Below are positions 31,350 through 38,609 of a DNA stretch of 64,000 nucleotides, in pieces (the stretch's first letter is position 1; every line of letters starts with the position of its first letter). The position numbers and the translations under genes were made by a program. Source of the DNA: Actinoplanes sp. N902-109 (GTDB lineage: Bacteria; Actinomycetota; Actinomycetes; Mycobacteriales; Micromonosporaceae); assembly GCF_000389965.1 (NCBI RefSeq), contig NC_021191.1, forward strand, positions 3,969,501 to 4,033,500, in the 5' to 3' direction. Below the pieces are notes generated by a model. It saw nothing but the letters and a program-made list of their open reading frames with translations, did not search any database and had not been told where the DNA came from.

Positions 31350-32434
31350 GCCGGCTGACCGCCCGCGGCGGGCTGACCCTGGTGTACACCGGACTGGTGC
31401 TGGTGGCCGGGCTGCTCTGGCTGGGGCTGACCTATCTGCTGCTGCGCAACAACCTGCGGCTGTCGTACCCGGTGCCGGACGCCGGCGTCGGCACCCGGCT
31501 GCGCGCCCAGGCCATCGCCGACCTGCTGCTGCAGGCCGGGCTGGCGCTGCTGGTGGTGACCGCGCTGACCGGGCTGATCGGCTGGCTGCTGGCCGGGCGG
31601 ATCCTGCGCCCCGTCCGGGCGATCGCGGATGCCGCGAACCGGTTGTCCGCCGAGAACCTGTCCGAACGGGTTCCGGTGCGCGGCCCCGCCGACGAGCTGA
31701 CCACCCTGGCCGGCACCATCAACGGCATGCTGGACCGCATCCAGCACGGGGTGGCCGACCGCGACCGGGTGCTGGACAGCCAGCGGCTGTTCGTCGCCAA
31801 CGCCGCGCACGAACTGCGCACCCCGCTCACCACCATGCGCACCGCCATCGACGTCACGCTGGACGGCGAACCCGGCCGGGCCGAGCTGCTGGCGATGGCG
31901 GCCGACATCGCGACCGCCGTGGAGACCAGCCGGCGCACCCTCGACGGGCTGCTGCTCCTGGCCCGCAGCCAGGCCGGTCAGCTCCGCCGCACCCCGCTGG
32001 ACCTGGCCCGGGTCGGCACCGCGGCGGTCGCCGACGCCGCCGGCCGGGCCGCCGCCGGGACCGTCACCCTGCGCACCGACCTGCGGGCCGCCCCGGCGGG
32101 CGGGGAGCCGGTGCTGCTGGAACGGCTGGCCGGCAACCTGCTGGAGAACGCGGTGCGCTACAACCACGCCGGCGGGTCCGTCGAGGTGAGCTCGGGCACC
32201 GCCGGCGGCCGGGCCTTCCTGCGGGTGGTCAACACCGGCCCGCCGATCACCGCGGCGGAGCACCAGCGGCTGTTCGAGCCGTTCGTGCGCGGCGCCGCCG
32301 GGGGCACCCGTGGTGCCGGTCTCGGCCTGTCCATCGTCCGGGCCGTCGTCACCGCCCACGACGGCGAGATCGCCAGCTCGGCACGGGCGGGCGGGGGCCT
32401 GGACATCACCGTCCGTCTGCCCCTCGCCGGCTGA
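31346..32434 (+). CDS. Sensor histidine kinase (HAMP, HisKA, HATPase_c)
   Basis: 362 residues. Two membrane segments (about 12-32 and 63-84) enclose a very short extracytoplasmic part of about 25 residues, followed by HAMP, the H-box ANAAHELRTPLTTM, the N-box NLLENAVRYN and a glycine-rich GTRGAGLGLSIVRAVV. It autophosphorylates on the His and would donate to the response regulator encoded just upstream. ATG overlaps the regulator stop. If the upstream frameshift is real this is an orphan kinase. Confidence 0.92.
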   Translation: MSRLTARGGLTLVYTGLVLVAGLLWLGLTYLLLRNNLRLSYPVPDAGVGTRLRAQAIADLLLQAGLALLVVTALTGLIGWLLAGRILRPVRAIADAANRLSAENLSERVPVRGPADELTTLAGTINGMLDRIQHGVADRDRVLDSQRLFVANAAHELRTPLTTMRTAIDVTLDGEPGRAELLAMAADIATAVETSRRTLDGLLLLARSQAGQLRRTPLDLARVGTAAVADAAGRAAAGTVTLRTDLRAAPAGGEPVLLERLAGNLLENAVRYNHAGGSVEVSSGTAGGRAFLRVVNTGPPITAAEHQRLFEPFVRGAAGGTRGAGLGLSIVRAVVTAHDGEIASSARAGGGLDITVRLPLAG

Positions 32435-32596
32435 CAGCCGCTCGTGGCCCCGGCTCGAACCGCCCGTCCCACCGACGCCGGGGCGCTGATCGAGCCGCTG
32501 ACACCGGCCCGTTCGGGTGACAGAACCGCACCCCGGGCGTGACTAAGCTCGGATCCAGCACAATCGTCGTCGATTCTGCTCATCCGGTGGGCAATT

Positions 32597-33052
32597 GTGG
32601 AACTGCGTGCGTTGCTCGACAGCGTCCGGGACCGGCGTGTGGACCTCGCGATCGTGTCGTGGCCGACGCCCTGGCCGGTCAGGACGGCCGTGACCGGGCT
32701 CGCCCACGGCGGCATCCTCGTCGCCTGCCCGGCCGGTCACCCGTTCGTGACCCGCAAAGCTGTCACCTGCCGGGACGTTGTCGCCGAACCTTTGGTCACC
32801 GCCGGTCAGCCCGGCTCCCGTGGAAGCGACTACGTCCAGCGGCCCCTGGCCTGCGCGGGGCAGGTTGCCACCGTGCCGCACCAGGTGCAGGGCGCGGTCA
32901 CTCCACCGGCGCCCTCGTCAGCCGCAGCGGCATTGCTGGGGATGCTCAGCCTGTCCGAAGAGGTCTCCCCGGTGCCGGTTGCCGGTGGGACCGCGGTTCC
33001 CCGCCCGGCTCCCGGCTGCAGCTGCGGCTTCCCGGCCATGGATGGCAGGTGA
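32597..33052 (+). pseudogene. LysR substrate-binding domain fragment
   Basis: Open frame of 151 codons from GTG. The first 85 residues resemble the effector domain of LysR regulators: LLDSVRDRRVDLAIVSW, then ILVACPAGHPF, then AEPLVTAGQPGSRGSDYVQR. The N-terminal helix-turn-helix is absent, and the second half decays into a low-complexity sequence. The 160 bases before it hold no HTH in any frame that I can see. I read it as a decayed LysR gene; an expressed small protein cannot be excluded. Confidence 0.5.
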
Positions 33053-33072
33053 CGCGGAGAGGAGACCAGGAC

Positions 33073-34092
33073 ATGGCCGGCTCCAGTTCCGACCCTCGCT
33101 CAGTGCTGGCTCAGCTGGGTGCGGAGGCGGGCCTCGAGAACACCCTGACATCGGCGCTCGCCGCCGTGCAGGGCGTTGTCCCGCTGGACGCAGTCGCCAT
33201 CGCTCTGGCGGATCAAGGCGGGGACGACGCGATCGTCCTGGCCAGGTCCGGCTATCCGGACAGCGCCGCGGCGTACTTCGACAGCCCCGCGTTCCGGTCC
33301 GGCATGCGGGCGCTGGCCGTCAGCAAGCAGCCGCTGACCCGTTCTCGCGATCTCGGCAGGCCCCTGGCCGACGTGCCCGCCTGGGCGCAGTACATGCAGC
33401 CCGCGGGCTTCCGCGACGCGGTGGCATGCGTCCTGCTCTCTCCCGACGGTCGTTTTCTGGGGGTGGTGTGCGCCCAGGTCGGGGATCGGAAGACCCTCGA
33501 CGATGCGGCTTGCGGACGACTGAGCACGCTGCTGCCCCTGGTCGCCGCGGCGGTCGATCCGATGAACACGGTGCGGGCGCTGGCTCGGTTGGTCGCGGAC
33601 GCCGTCGCGGGTGTGGCCCTGCTGTCGTCCGGCACCCCGGTCGCCCTGCCCGGACTGCCCGGGCACGCCCTGCTCCATCGGAGTTCTCCGGTCTGGACGG
33701 TGGTCCAGCGGCGGCTGGACCCGGCAACCGTGTGTCTCGCCTTCCTGGCGCCGACGTCGCACGAGCCGGCAAGCTCGATGCTGCGCGTCACCGTTCTGCA
33801 GCGTCCAGCACTACCCGATGCCCGGGTGTGCGCCGTGGTTCTGCTCTCGCCGCCGCCGCCGACCCGCCGGTTGACCCGACGCGAGCTCGAGGTGCTGGAC
33901 CTGCTGATCGACGGGGGGTCGAACGCGCACATCGCGAGCAGGATGCAGTTGTCGGTGCGTACCGTCATCGGTCATGTCGGGAACATCATGGCGAAGCTGG
34001 GCGCGGCGTCCCGGGCCGCCGCTGCTGCCGAGGCGTTGCGAGCCGGCTTGTTCATTCCCTACGAGGGCTTCACCGTCCGCTCGCGTCGCTGA
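33073..34092 (+). CDS. LuxR-family regulator with GAF-like sensor domain
   Basis: 339 residues. A GAF-like alpha/beta region covers residues about 15-165 (FRDAVACVLLSPDGRFLGVVCAQV is a typical GAF strand pair). The C-terminus has a LuxR helix-turn-helix: LTRRELEVLDLLIDGG, SNAHIASRMQLSVRTVIGHV, NIMAKLGAASRAAAAAEAL. Such proteins bind DNA as dimers; no phospho-acceptor domain is present. GGAGAGGAGACCAGG lies before ATG 33073. It stands alone, convergent with the STAS-like gene. Confidence 0.85.
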   Translation: MAGSSSDPRSVLAQLGAEAGLENTLTSALAAVQGVVPLDAVAIALADQGGDDAIVLARSGYPDSAAAYFDSPAFRSGMRALAVSKQPLTRSRDLGRPLADVPAWAQYMQPAGFRDAVACVLLSPDGRFLGVVCAQVGDRKTLDDAACGRLSTLLPLVAAAVDPMNTVRALARLVADAVAGVALLSSGTPVALPGLPGHALLHRSSPVWTVVQRRLDPATVCLAFLAPTSHEPASSMLRVTVLQRPALPDARVCAVVLLSPPPPTRRLTRRELEVLDLLIDGGSNAHIASRMQLSVRTVIGHVGNIMAKLGAASRAAAAAEALRAGLFIPYEGFTVRSRR

Positions 34093-34136
34093 TGACGAGC
34101 CACGGTCCTGCCGGACAGCCTGGTCGCGGACCGTTG

Positions 34137-34523
34137 TCAGTCGCCGGGATCGCACCGGGCCTCGAAGTCGCCGGCATCCTCGTCGCCGTGGTCCGTACGG
34201 GTGAGGAGACTCAGCCGCAGATTCGCCTGCGCCAGTGCGTTCGCGATGATGTCGGCCCGGCCGGTCATCACGGTCGGGAATCCGGCGTTGACGCCGGCCA
34301 GCCACGCATCGCTGATCTGCCGGGGAACCGACGAGTAACGGCTCTCCGCGCAGGTGAGGTCGAGATGCAGCAGGGTGAGGTGGTCGATGAACACCGACGC
34401 GGTCTCCCGTTGGAGGTCGCTGCCGTTCATGGCGTTGAGGTCACCGACAATGCTGACAGTCAGCATGCTGTCCGCCTGCTGAGTGGCGGTGATGGTGACG
34501 ACACCGTAGTTGAAATGTGTCAC
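34137..34523 (-). CDS. STAS-like protein of unknown role
   Basis: 128 residues from GTG 34523, with GAGGGG upstream. The pattern MLTVSIVGDLNAMNGSDLQRE, then LHLDLTCAESRYSS, then FPTVMTGRADIIANAL matches the strand-helix order of STAS domains. The usual DSSG phosphorylation loop is replaced by AESRYSS. It could be a divergent anti-sigma antagonist or a structural STAS module. It is not near a kinase. Confidence 0.55.
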   Translation of the reverse strand: MTHFNYGVVTITATQQADSMLTVSIVGDLNAMNGSDLQRETASVFIDHLTLLHLDLTCAESRYSSVPRQISDAWLAGVNAGFPTVMTGRADIIANALAQANLRLSLLTRTDHGDEDAGDFEARCDPGD

Positions 34524-34618
34524 GTCATCCCCTCGGCAGTGACTTGGCGTGTCCGCCCTCATCCTGGCAAAAGGGCCGGGTGCCCGCACCGTCGGAAATG
34601 ACTGTTCTCCGGCGGCAT

Positions 34619-35212
34619 CTACCGTTTCTGGCCGGTGCCGGTCAGCACGTGCTGCAGGGTGGCCGAGGCGGCGGCCAGCTCGGCACGCGCCCAGTCGCTG
34701 AGCGTACGGTCGTCGTCGGCGGCGACCCAGCCCTCGTAGCCGGTGTAGTAGGCCCGCACGCCCAGGTCGGCCAGCAGGCCCGCGGCGCGGCGGTCGGCGA
34801 GCCGGGCGGCGAGGGCGTCCTCGACGGCCCGGGTGATCGACCAGCGTTTGTAGACGGCGCGTTCCTGCAGCTCCGGGCTTGCCGCCAGGATCGGGTCGAG
34901 GGTTCGGCCGACCTGCCGCCGGTCCTGGTGGTGCTCGTCGGCGAGGGCGGTGATGCCCGCCTCGAGCACCTCGATCGGTGATGCCTGGGGTGGGGCGTCC
35001 CGGATGCCGGTCTCGGCCGCGGTGATCAGCCGGCCCTGGCCCTGGAACACGATCTCACGCTTGTCCGCGAACAGCCGGAACAGCGTCGTCTTGGTCAGCC
35101 CGGCCCGCTCGGCGATCTGCGCGGTGGTGGTGGCCTCGTAACCGTGCTCGCCGAACAACTCCATCGCGGCTGTGAGCAGTCTGCCCTGTGCGTCTGGCTC
35201 CCATCGCCCCAT
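34619..35212 (-). CDS. TetR-family transcriptional regulator
   Basis: 197 residues. HTH at residues about 10-55: LLTAAMELFGEHGYEATTTAQIAERAGLTKTTLFRLFADKREIV. TAGGAT lies six bases before the ATG on this strand (35219-35224), directly beside an operator-like palindrome. It is divergent from the epimerase-family gene across two matching 17-bp palindromes, so it almost certainly represses itself and that gene. Confidence 0.92.
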   Translation of the reverse strand: MGRWEPDAQGRLLTAAMELFGEHGYEATTTAQIAERAGLTKTTLFRLFADKREIVFQGQGRLITAAETGIRDAPPQASPIEVLEAGITALADEHHQDRRQVGRTLDPILAASPELQERAVYKRWSITRAVEDALAARLADRRAAGLLADLGVRAYYTGYEGWVAADDDRTLSDWARAELAAASATLQHVLTGTGQKR

Positions 35213-35227
35213 GCCGCCATCCTAGTG

Positions 35228-35275
35228 ATGTTACTCAGTCACGTCATGAGCTATGGTGATGTGACTGAGTAACAT
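35228..35275. promoter_or_regulatory. Two 17-bp TetR operators of consensus ATGTNACTNAGTNACAT
   Basis: Site 1 (35228-35244) is ATGTTACTCAGTCACGT and site 2 (35259-35275) is ATGTGACTGAGTAACAT. Each is a near-perfect palindrome, and the two are inverted copies over a 16-bp core (35227-35242 against 35261-35276). One abuts the tetR -10-like hexamer and the other lies 23 bases before the epimerase start. Confidence 0.8.
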
Positions 35276-35298
35276 CGTCTCTCGAACGGAGGTTCACC

Positions 35299-36180
35299 AT
35301 GCGGGTGTTCATCACCGGCGCGTCCGGCTGGATCGGCACCGCCCTGACCCGGGAACTCGTCGCGGCCGGGCACGAGGTCACCGGGCTGGCCCGGTCCGAC
35401 GCCTCGGCCGGCAAGATCCAGGCCCTCGGCGCCACCGCCGTGCGCGGCGACATGACCGATCACGACCTGCTGCTGGCCGAGGCGCGGCGGGCGGACGCCG
35501 TCGCGCACCTCGCCTTCACGCTCGACTTCGCCGAGTTCGACCAGGTCGTCAGCAACGAGGTGACGGTGCTCGGCAAACTGGGCGCCGAGCTGGCGGGCTC
35601 GGGCAAGGCGGTCATCGCGGCCTCGGGCACCCCGATCCTCGAGGGCCGGGTCGCCACCGAGCACGACGTGCTCGACCCGGCCGGGCCCGCCGGGGCGCGG
35701 GCGGCGACCGCGGACGCCGTGCTGGCGCTGGCCGGGCAGGGCATCCGCGCCGGGCTCGTCCGGATGCCGCGGACCGTGCACGGCGAGGGCGACCGCAACG
35801 GGCTGATCGCCGCGCTGGTGGCGCTCGACCGGCAGCTCGGCACCGCGGCGTACGTCGGCGACGGGCGCAACCGCTGGCCGGCCGTGCACCTCAGCGACGC
35901 CGGCCGGTTGTTCCGGCTGGCCGTCGAGCGGGCGCCCGCCGGGGCGGTGCTGCACGCGGTGGGCGAGGAGGGCGTCCCGATGCGCGCGGTGGCCGAGGCT
36001 GTCGCGGCCCGCACCGGCCTGCCGGCGGCCCCGGTCGACCCGGCCGGGCTGGGCGTCTTCGGGGCGCTGCTCGGCGGTGACCAGCCCGCGTCCAGCGCGC
36101 TGACCCGCGAGCTGGTCGGCTGGGAACCGGCCGGGCCGACCCTGCTGGAGGACATCCAGGCCGGTTACTACACCGCCTGA
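35299..36180 (+). CDS. NAD(P)-dependent epimerase/dehydratase-family protein
   Basis: 293 residues of the extended/atypical SDR fold. The nucleotide-binding motif FITGASGWIGTALTREL starts at residue 4, then GLARSD, AVAHLAF and the C-terminal VHLSDAGRLFRLAVE. The usual active-site YxxxK is not obvious; the A-S-G-T region is followed by an unusual segment. Such TetR-controlled SDRs are often reductases induced by small electrophiles. GGAGG precedes the ATG. The TetR operators upstream predict induction when the ligand is present. Confidence 0.88.
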   Translation: MRVFITGASGWIGTALTRELVAAGHEVTGLARSDASAGKIQALGATAVRGDMTDHDLLLAEARRADAVAHLAFTLDFAEFDQVVSNEVTVLGKLGAELAGSGKAVIAASGTPILEGRVATEHDVLDPAGPAGARAATADAVLALAGQGIRAGLVRMPRTVHGEGDRNGLIAALVALDRQLGTAAYVGDGRNRWPAVHLSDAGRLFRLAVERAPAGAVLHAVGEEGVPMRAVAEAVAARTGLPAAPVDPAGLGVFGALLGGDQPASSALTRELVGWEPAGPTLLEDIQAGYYTA

Positions 36181-36211
36181 CCGTCGCGGCGGTGCGTGTT
36201 CACCGGGCCGG

Positions 36212-36249
36212 ACGACCTCGCCGGCCGGGGCCCCGGCCGGCGAGGTCGT
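36212..36249. terminator. 38-bp perfect palindrome between convergent genes
   Basis: 19-bp arms (beginning ACGACCTCGCCGGCC) form an uninterrupted perfect palindrome 32 bases after the epimerase stop and 36 bases before the hydrolase stop. It would fold in transcripts from both strands, so a bidirectional terminator is the simplest reading. Confidence 0.7.
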
Positions 36250-36284
36250 GCTGGTCGGCCGCCCCGGCGGCCCGGACCCGCTGA

Positions 36285-38018
36285 TCAGCGGCTTTCTCGC
36301 GGCTGCCCGTACGGTCCGGTGACCGGCGGCAGGGTCTTGCCGGCCTCGGCCGCGAAGAAGTTCTTGGTGCTGAAGGGCTGGATCTCCGAGCGGCAGAGGG
36401 TGCCGGCCGCGGGCAGGGCACCGCGCAGCAGGTAGGTGTCCATGGCCCGGGTGACGCAGGCGCTGGTGCCGTACGCGGTGTGGCCCCAGTTGTCGCTGGT
36501 CAGCAGCCGGCTGTTGGGCAGCAGCTTGGCCGAGGACACGGCCTCGCGGTAGTTGGTGGCCGGGTCCCAGTAGTTGCCGACCACCAGCACCGGCGCGCTG
36601 GTGCGCCGGTTGAACGGGCCGGTATAGGCGTCCTCGTCGTGCACGGTCCAGGTGTCGGTGGCGCACGGGACGCTGCTCCAGCCCCAGGCGCGACCGAAGT
36701 AGGGTGCGCGCTTGTCGGCGGCCGCGGTGAGGCCGGGCCACTTGGCGGCGTCGGCGGGGTGGGCGCCGTCGGTGCACATGACCCCGGCGAAGGCCTCCAG
36801 CGAGTTGTCGTAGGCGAAGTCCCGGGCGGCGGCCTGCTGCCGGACGACCCGCTGCAGCAGCGAGCGGCGGGCCGTCGCACGCGGGGCGGTACCGGTCGCC
36901 GTGCCGCTCTGCAGGGCGGCCACCTCGCCGGCCAGCGAGGTCACCGCGTCCGCGGCGTACGGGCTGTAGAGCGCGCTGAGCACCAGCCCGACGAAGGAGG
37001 CGTAGGTCAGCCGCACCGTGCCGGCGTCCGGGTCGCGGCCCAGCACCAGCGGCTCGGCCCGCAGCCGGCGGGCGATCGTGGCGAAGTGCGTGCTGGGGTT
37101 GCCGGCGGCGAACGAGCACCGCTTGCTGCCCACCGTGTCGCAGCGTTCGAGCAGCTTCTGCAGCGCGCGGTAGGCGCCGTCGGCCGAGCGCAGCCGGTCG
37201 TCCTGCAGCCGGCTGCCGGTGGCCGCGGTGCCGGTCCAGGACACCGGGTTGATCACGCCGTCGATGGCCAGCGCGCGGACCCGGTCGGGGAACATGTTGG
37301 CGTAGTACTGCCCGAGCGCCGAGCCGTAGCTGAAGCCGAGGTAGGTCAGCTTCGGGTCGCCCACCGCGCGGCGCAGCACGTCCATGTCGCGGGCCGCCTC
37401 CGCGGTCGACATGGCCCCGGCCAGCGCGGCTCCGGTGGTCGAGCAGGCCTTGCCCACGGTCTGCGCGGACTTGATGTACGCGGCCTGCTCGGTCTGCCCG
37501 TACGGGAAGGCGACGCTCATCTTGGCCAGGGCGATGGTCTGGCTGCGGGTGGAGGTGAAGCACGTGAGCTCGGTGCTGGCGCCCACGCCACGCGGGTCGA
37601 ACCCGACGATGTCGAAGCGGTCCAGCACGCTGTCGCTGAGGAAATTCGCCGCGTCGGCCGCCATCTCGGTGCCCGAGCCGCCCGGCCCGCCCGGGTTGAC
37701 GAACAGGCTGCCGATGCGCGCGGCCGGTTTGCGGGCCTTGAGCCGGGTCACGGCGATCTGCACGGCCGGACCGGCCGGGTCGTCGTAGTCCAGCGGCAGG
37801 GCGGCGGTGGCGCACTGGGCCTTGCCGCCGCAGTTGTACCAGGCGAGCACCGGGGCGGGGACGCTGTCCACCCGCTGCTGCTCCAGCTGGCTGGTGACGT
37901 CGCTGGTCGCGGCGGTGGCCGGGACCGGGGCCGCGGTGGCCGCGGTGGGTGCCGCGAGGGACGCGGTCAGCAGCACGGCGGCCGTGGCGGCGCCGGAGAA
38001 GCGAGCGGTGAAGGACAT
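36285..38018 (-). CDS. Secreted TAP/SlpD-family alpha/beta hydrolase (tripeptidyl aminopeptidase type)
   Basis: 577 residues with an N-terminal signal peptide (hydrophobic core AAVLLTASLAAP, Ala-x-Ala cleavage). The N-terminal half has FVNPGGPGGSGTEM (oxyanion loop), IVGFDPRGVGAS and the nucleophile elbow YLGFSYGSALG. The C-terminal cap shows the acid in NYWDPATNY and the catalytic His in NWGHTAYG. Streptomyces homologues release tripeptides or act on peptide and ester bonds outside the cell. It is divergent from the secreted cupin. Confidence 0.9.
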   Translation of the reverse strand: MSFTARFSGAATAAVLLTASLAAPTAATAAPVPATAATSDVTSQLEQQRVDSVPAPVLAWYNCGGKAQCATAALPLDYDDPAGPAVQIAVTRLKARKPAARIGSLFVNPGGPGGSGTEMAADAANFLSDSVLDRFDIVGFDPRGVGASTELTCFTSTRSQTIALAKMSVAFPYGQTEQAAYIKSAQTVGKACSTTGAALAGAMSTAEAARDMDVLRRAVGDPKLTYLGFSYGSALGQYYANMFPDRVRALAIDGVINPVSWTGTAATGSRLQDDRLRSADGAYRALQKLLERCDTVGSKRCSFAAGNPSTHFATIARRLRAEPLVLGRDPDAGTVRLTYASFVGLVLSALYSPYAADAVTSLAGEVAALQSGTATGTAPRATARRSLLQRVVRQQAAARDFAYDNSLEAFAGVMCTDGAHPADAAKWPGLTAAADKRAPYFGRAWGWSSVPCATDTWTVHDEDAYTGPFNRRTSAPVLVVGNYWDPATNYREAVSSAKLLPNSRLLTSDNWGHTAYGTSACVTRAMDTYLLRGALPAAGTLCRSEIQPFSTKNFFAAEAGKTLPPVTGPYGQPRESR

Positions 38019-38158
38019 ACCCCCCTATCGGCCACCGAGCCGCCCACCGGAGAGATCCGCCACGATTTCGCCCATCGGTGCCCGGGGGCGGCGACCCGTG
38101 ACCCGCCGCGCGCCCGGCGCTATGGTGTCTGCGCCATCTTCCACAGAGGAGTGACGCG

Positions 38159-38605
38159 ATGCATCTCCACCGGATCGGCACCCGTGCGGCCGCCGTCGCC
38201 GCGGCAGCAGCCACGACCGTCGGGCTCGCCGGCACGGCCGCGCAGGCCACCCCGCCCGGCCCCGGCGTGACCGGCACCATCGTCTGGCAGAAGACCGTCG
38301 GCCCGAACGACCTGATCCTGCGCGACATCACCATCCCGCCGCACCAGGCCACCGGCTGGCACTACCACGACGGCACCCTCTACGGCCGGGTCAAGCAGGG
38401 CACGCTCAGCCACTTCGCCAGCACCTGCCGTCCCGACGGCACCTACCACGCGGGCCAGTTCCTCACCGAGCCCGCCGGCCCGGGCAACGTTCACATCGGC
38501 CGCAACCTCGGTGACACCCCGGTGGTGCTGGAGGTGCTGTACGTCCTGCCGACCGGCAGCCCGCTCGCCGAGGACGCCCCCAACCCGGGCTGCGACTTCC
38601 AGTAG
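38159..38605 (+). CDS. Secreted cupin-domain protein
   Basis: 148 residues. A signal peptide with an Ala-rich core ends near AAQA. A single cupin barrel follows: motif 1 GWHYHDGTLYGRVKQGTL has the HxH metal ligands but lacks the usual Glu; motif 2 is NVHIGRNLGDTPVVLEVLYV. GAGGAG lies upstream of ATG. The function of such exported small cupins is not known. Confidence 0.82.
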   Translation: MHLHRIGTRAAAVAAAAATTVGLAGTAAQATPPGPGVTGTIVWQKTVGPNDLILRDITIPPHQATGWHYHDGTLYGRVKQGTLSHFASTCRPDGTYHAGQFLTEPAGPGNVHIGRNLGDTPVVLEVLYVLPTGSPLAEDAPNPGCDFQ

Positions 38606-38609
38606 CCGG

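Noticed and set aside
29351..32359. 1002-codon open frame on the minus strand
   Set aside because: It crosses the serine hydrolase, response regulator and kinase out of frame; no recognisable domain of its own, while the genes it overlaps have clear motifs.
30605..32434. A single receiver-kinase hybrid protein in one open frame
   Set aside because: Between 31110 and 31346 this frame reads nonsense while the true winged-helix sequence is in another frame; the fusion is an artefact of the frameshift.
35251..38352. 1033-codon open frame on the minus strand
   Set aside because: Shadow of the epimerase-family and TAP hydrolase genes, with low-complexity Arg/Ala/Gly content.
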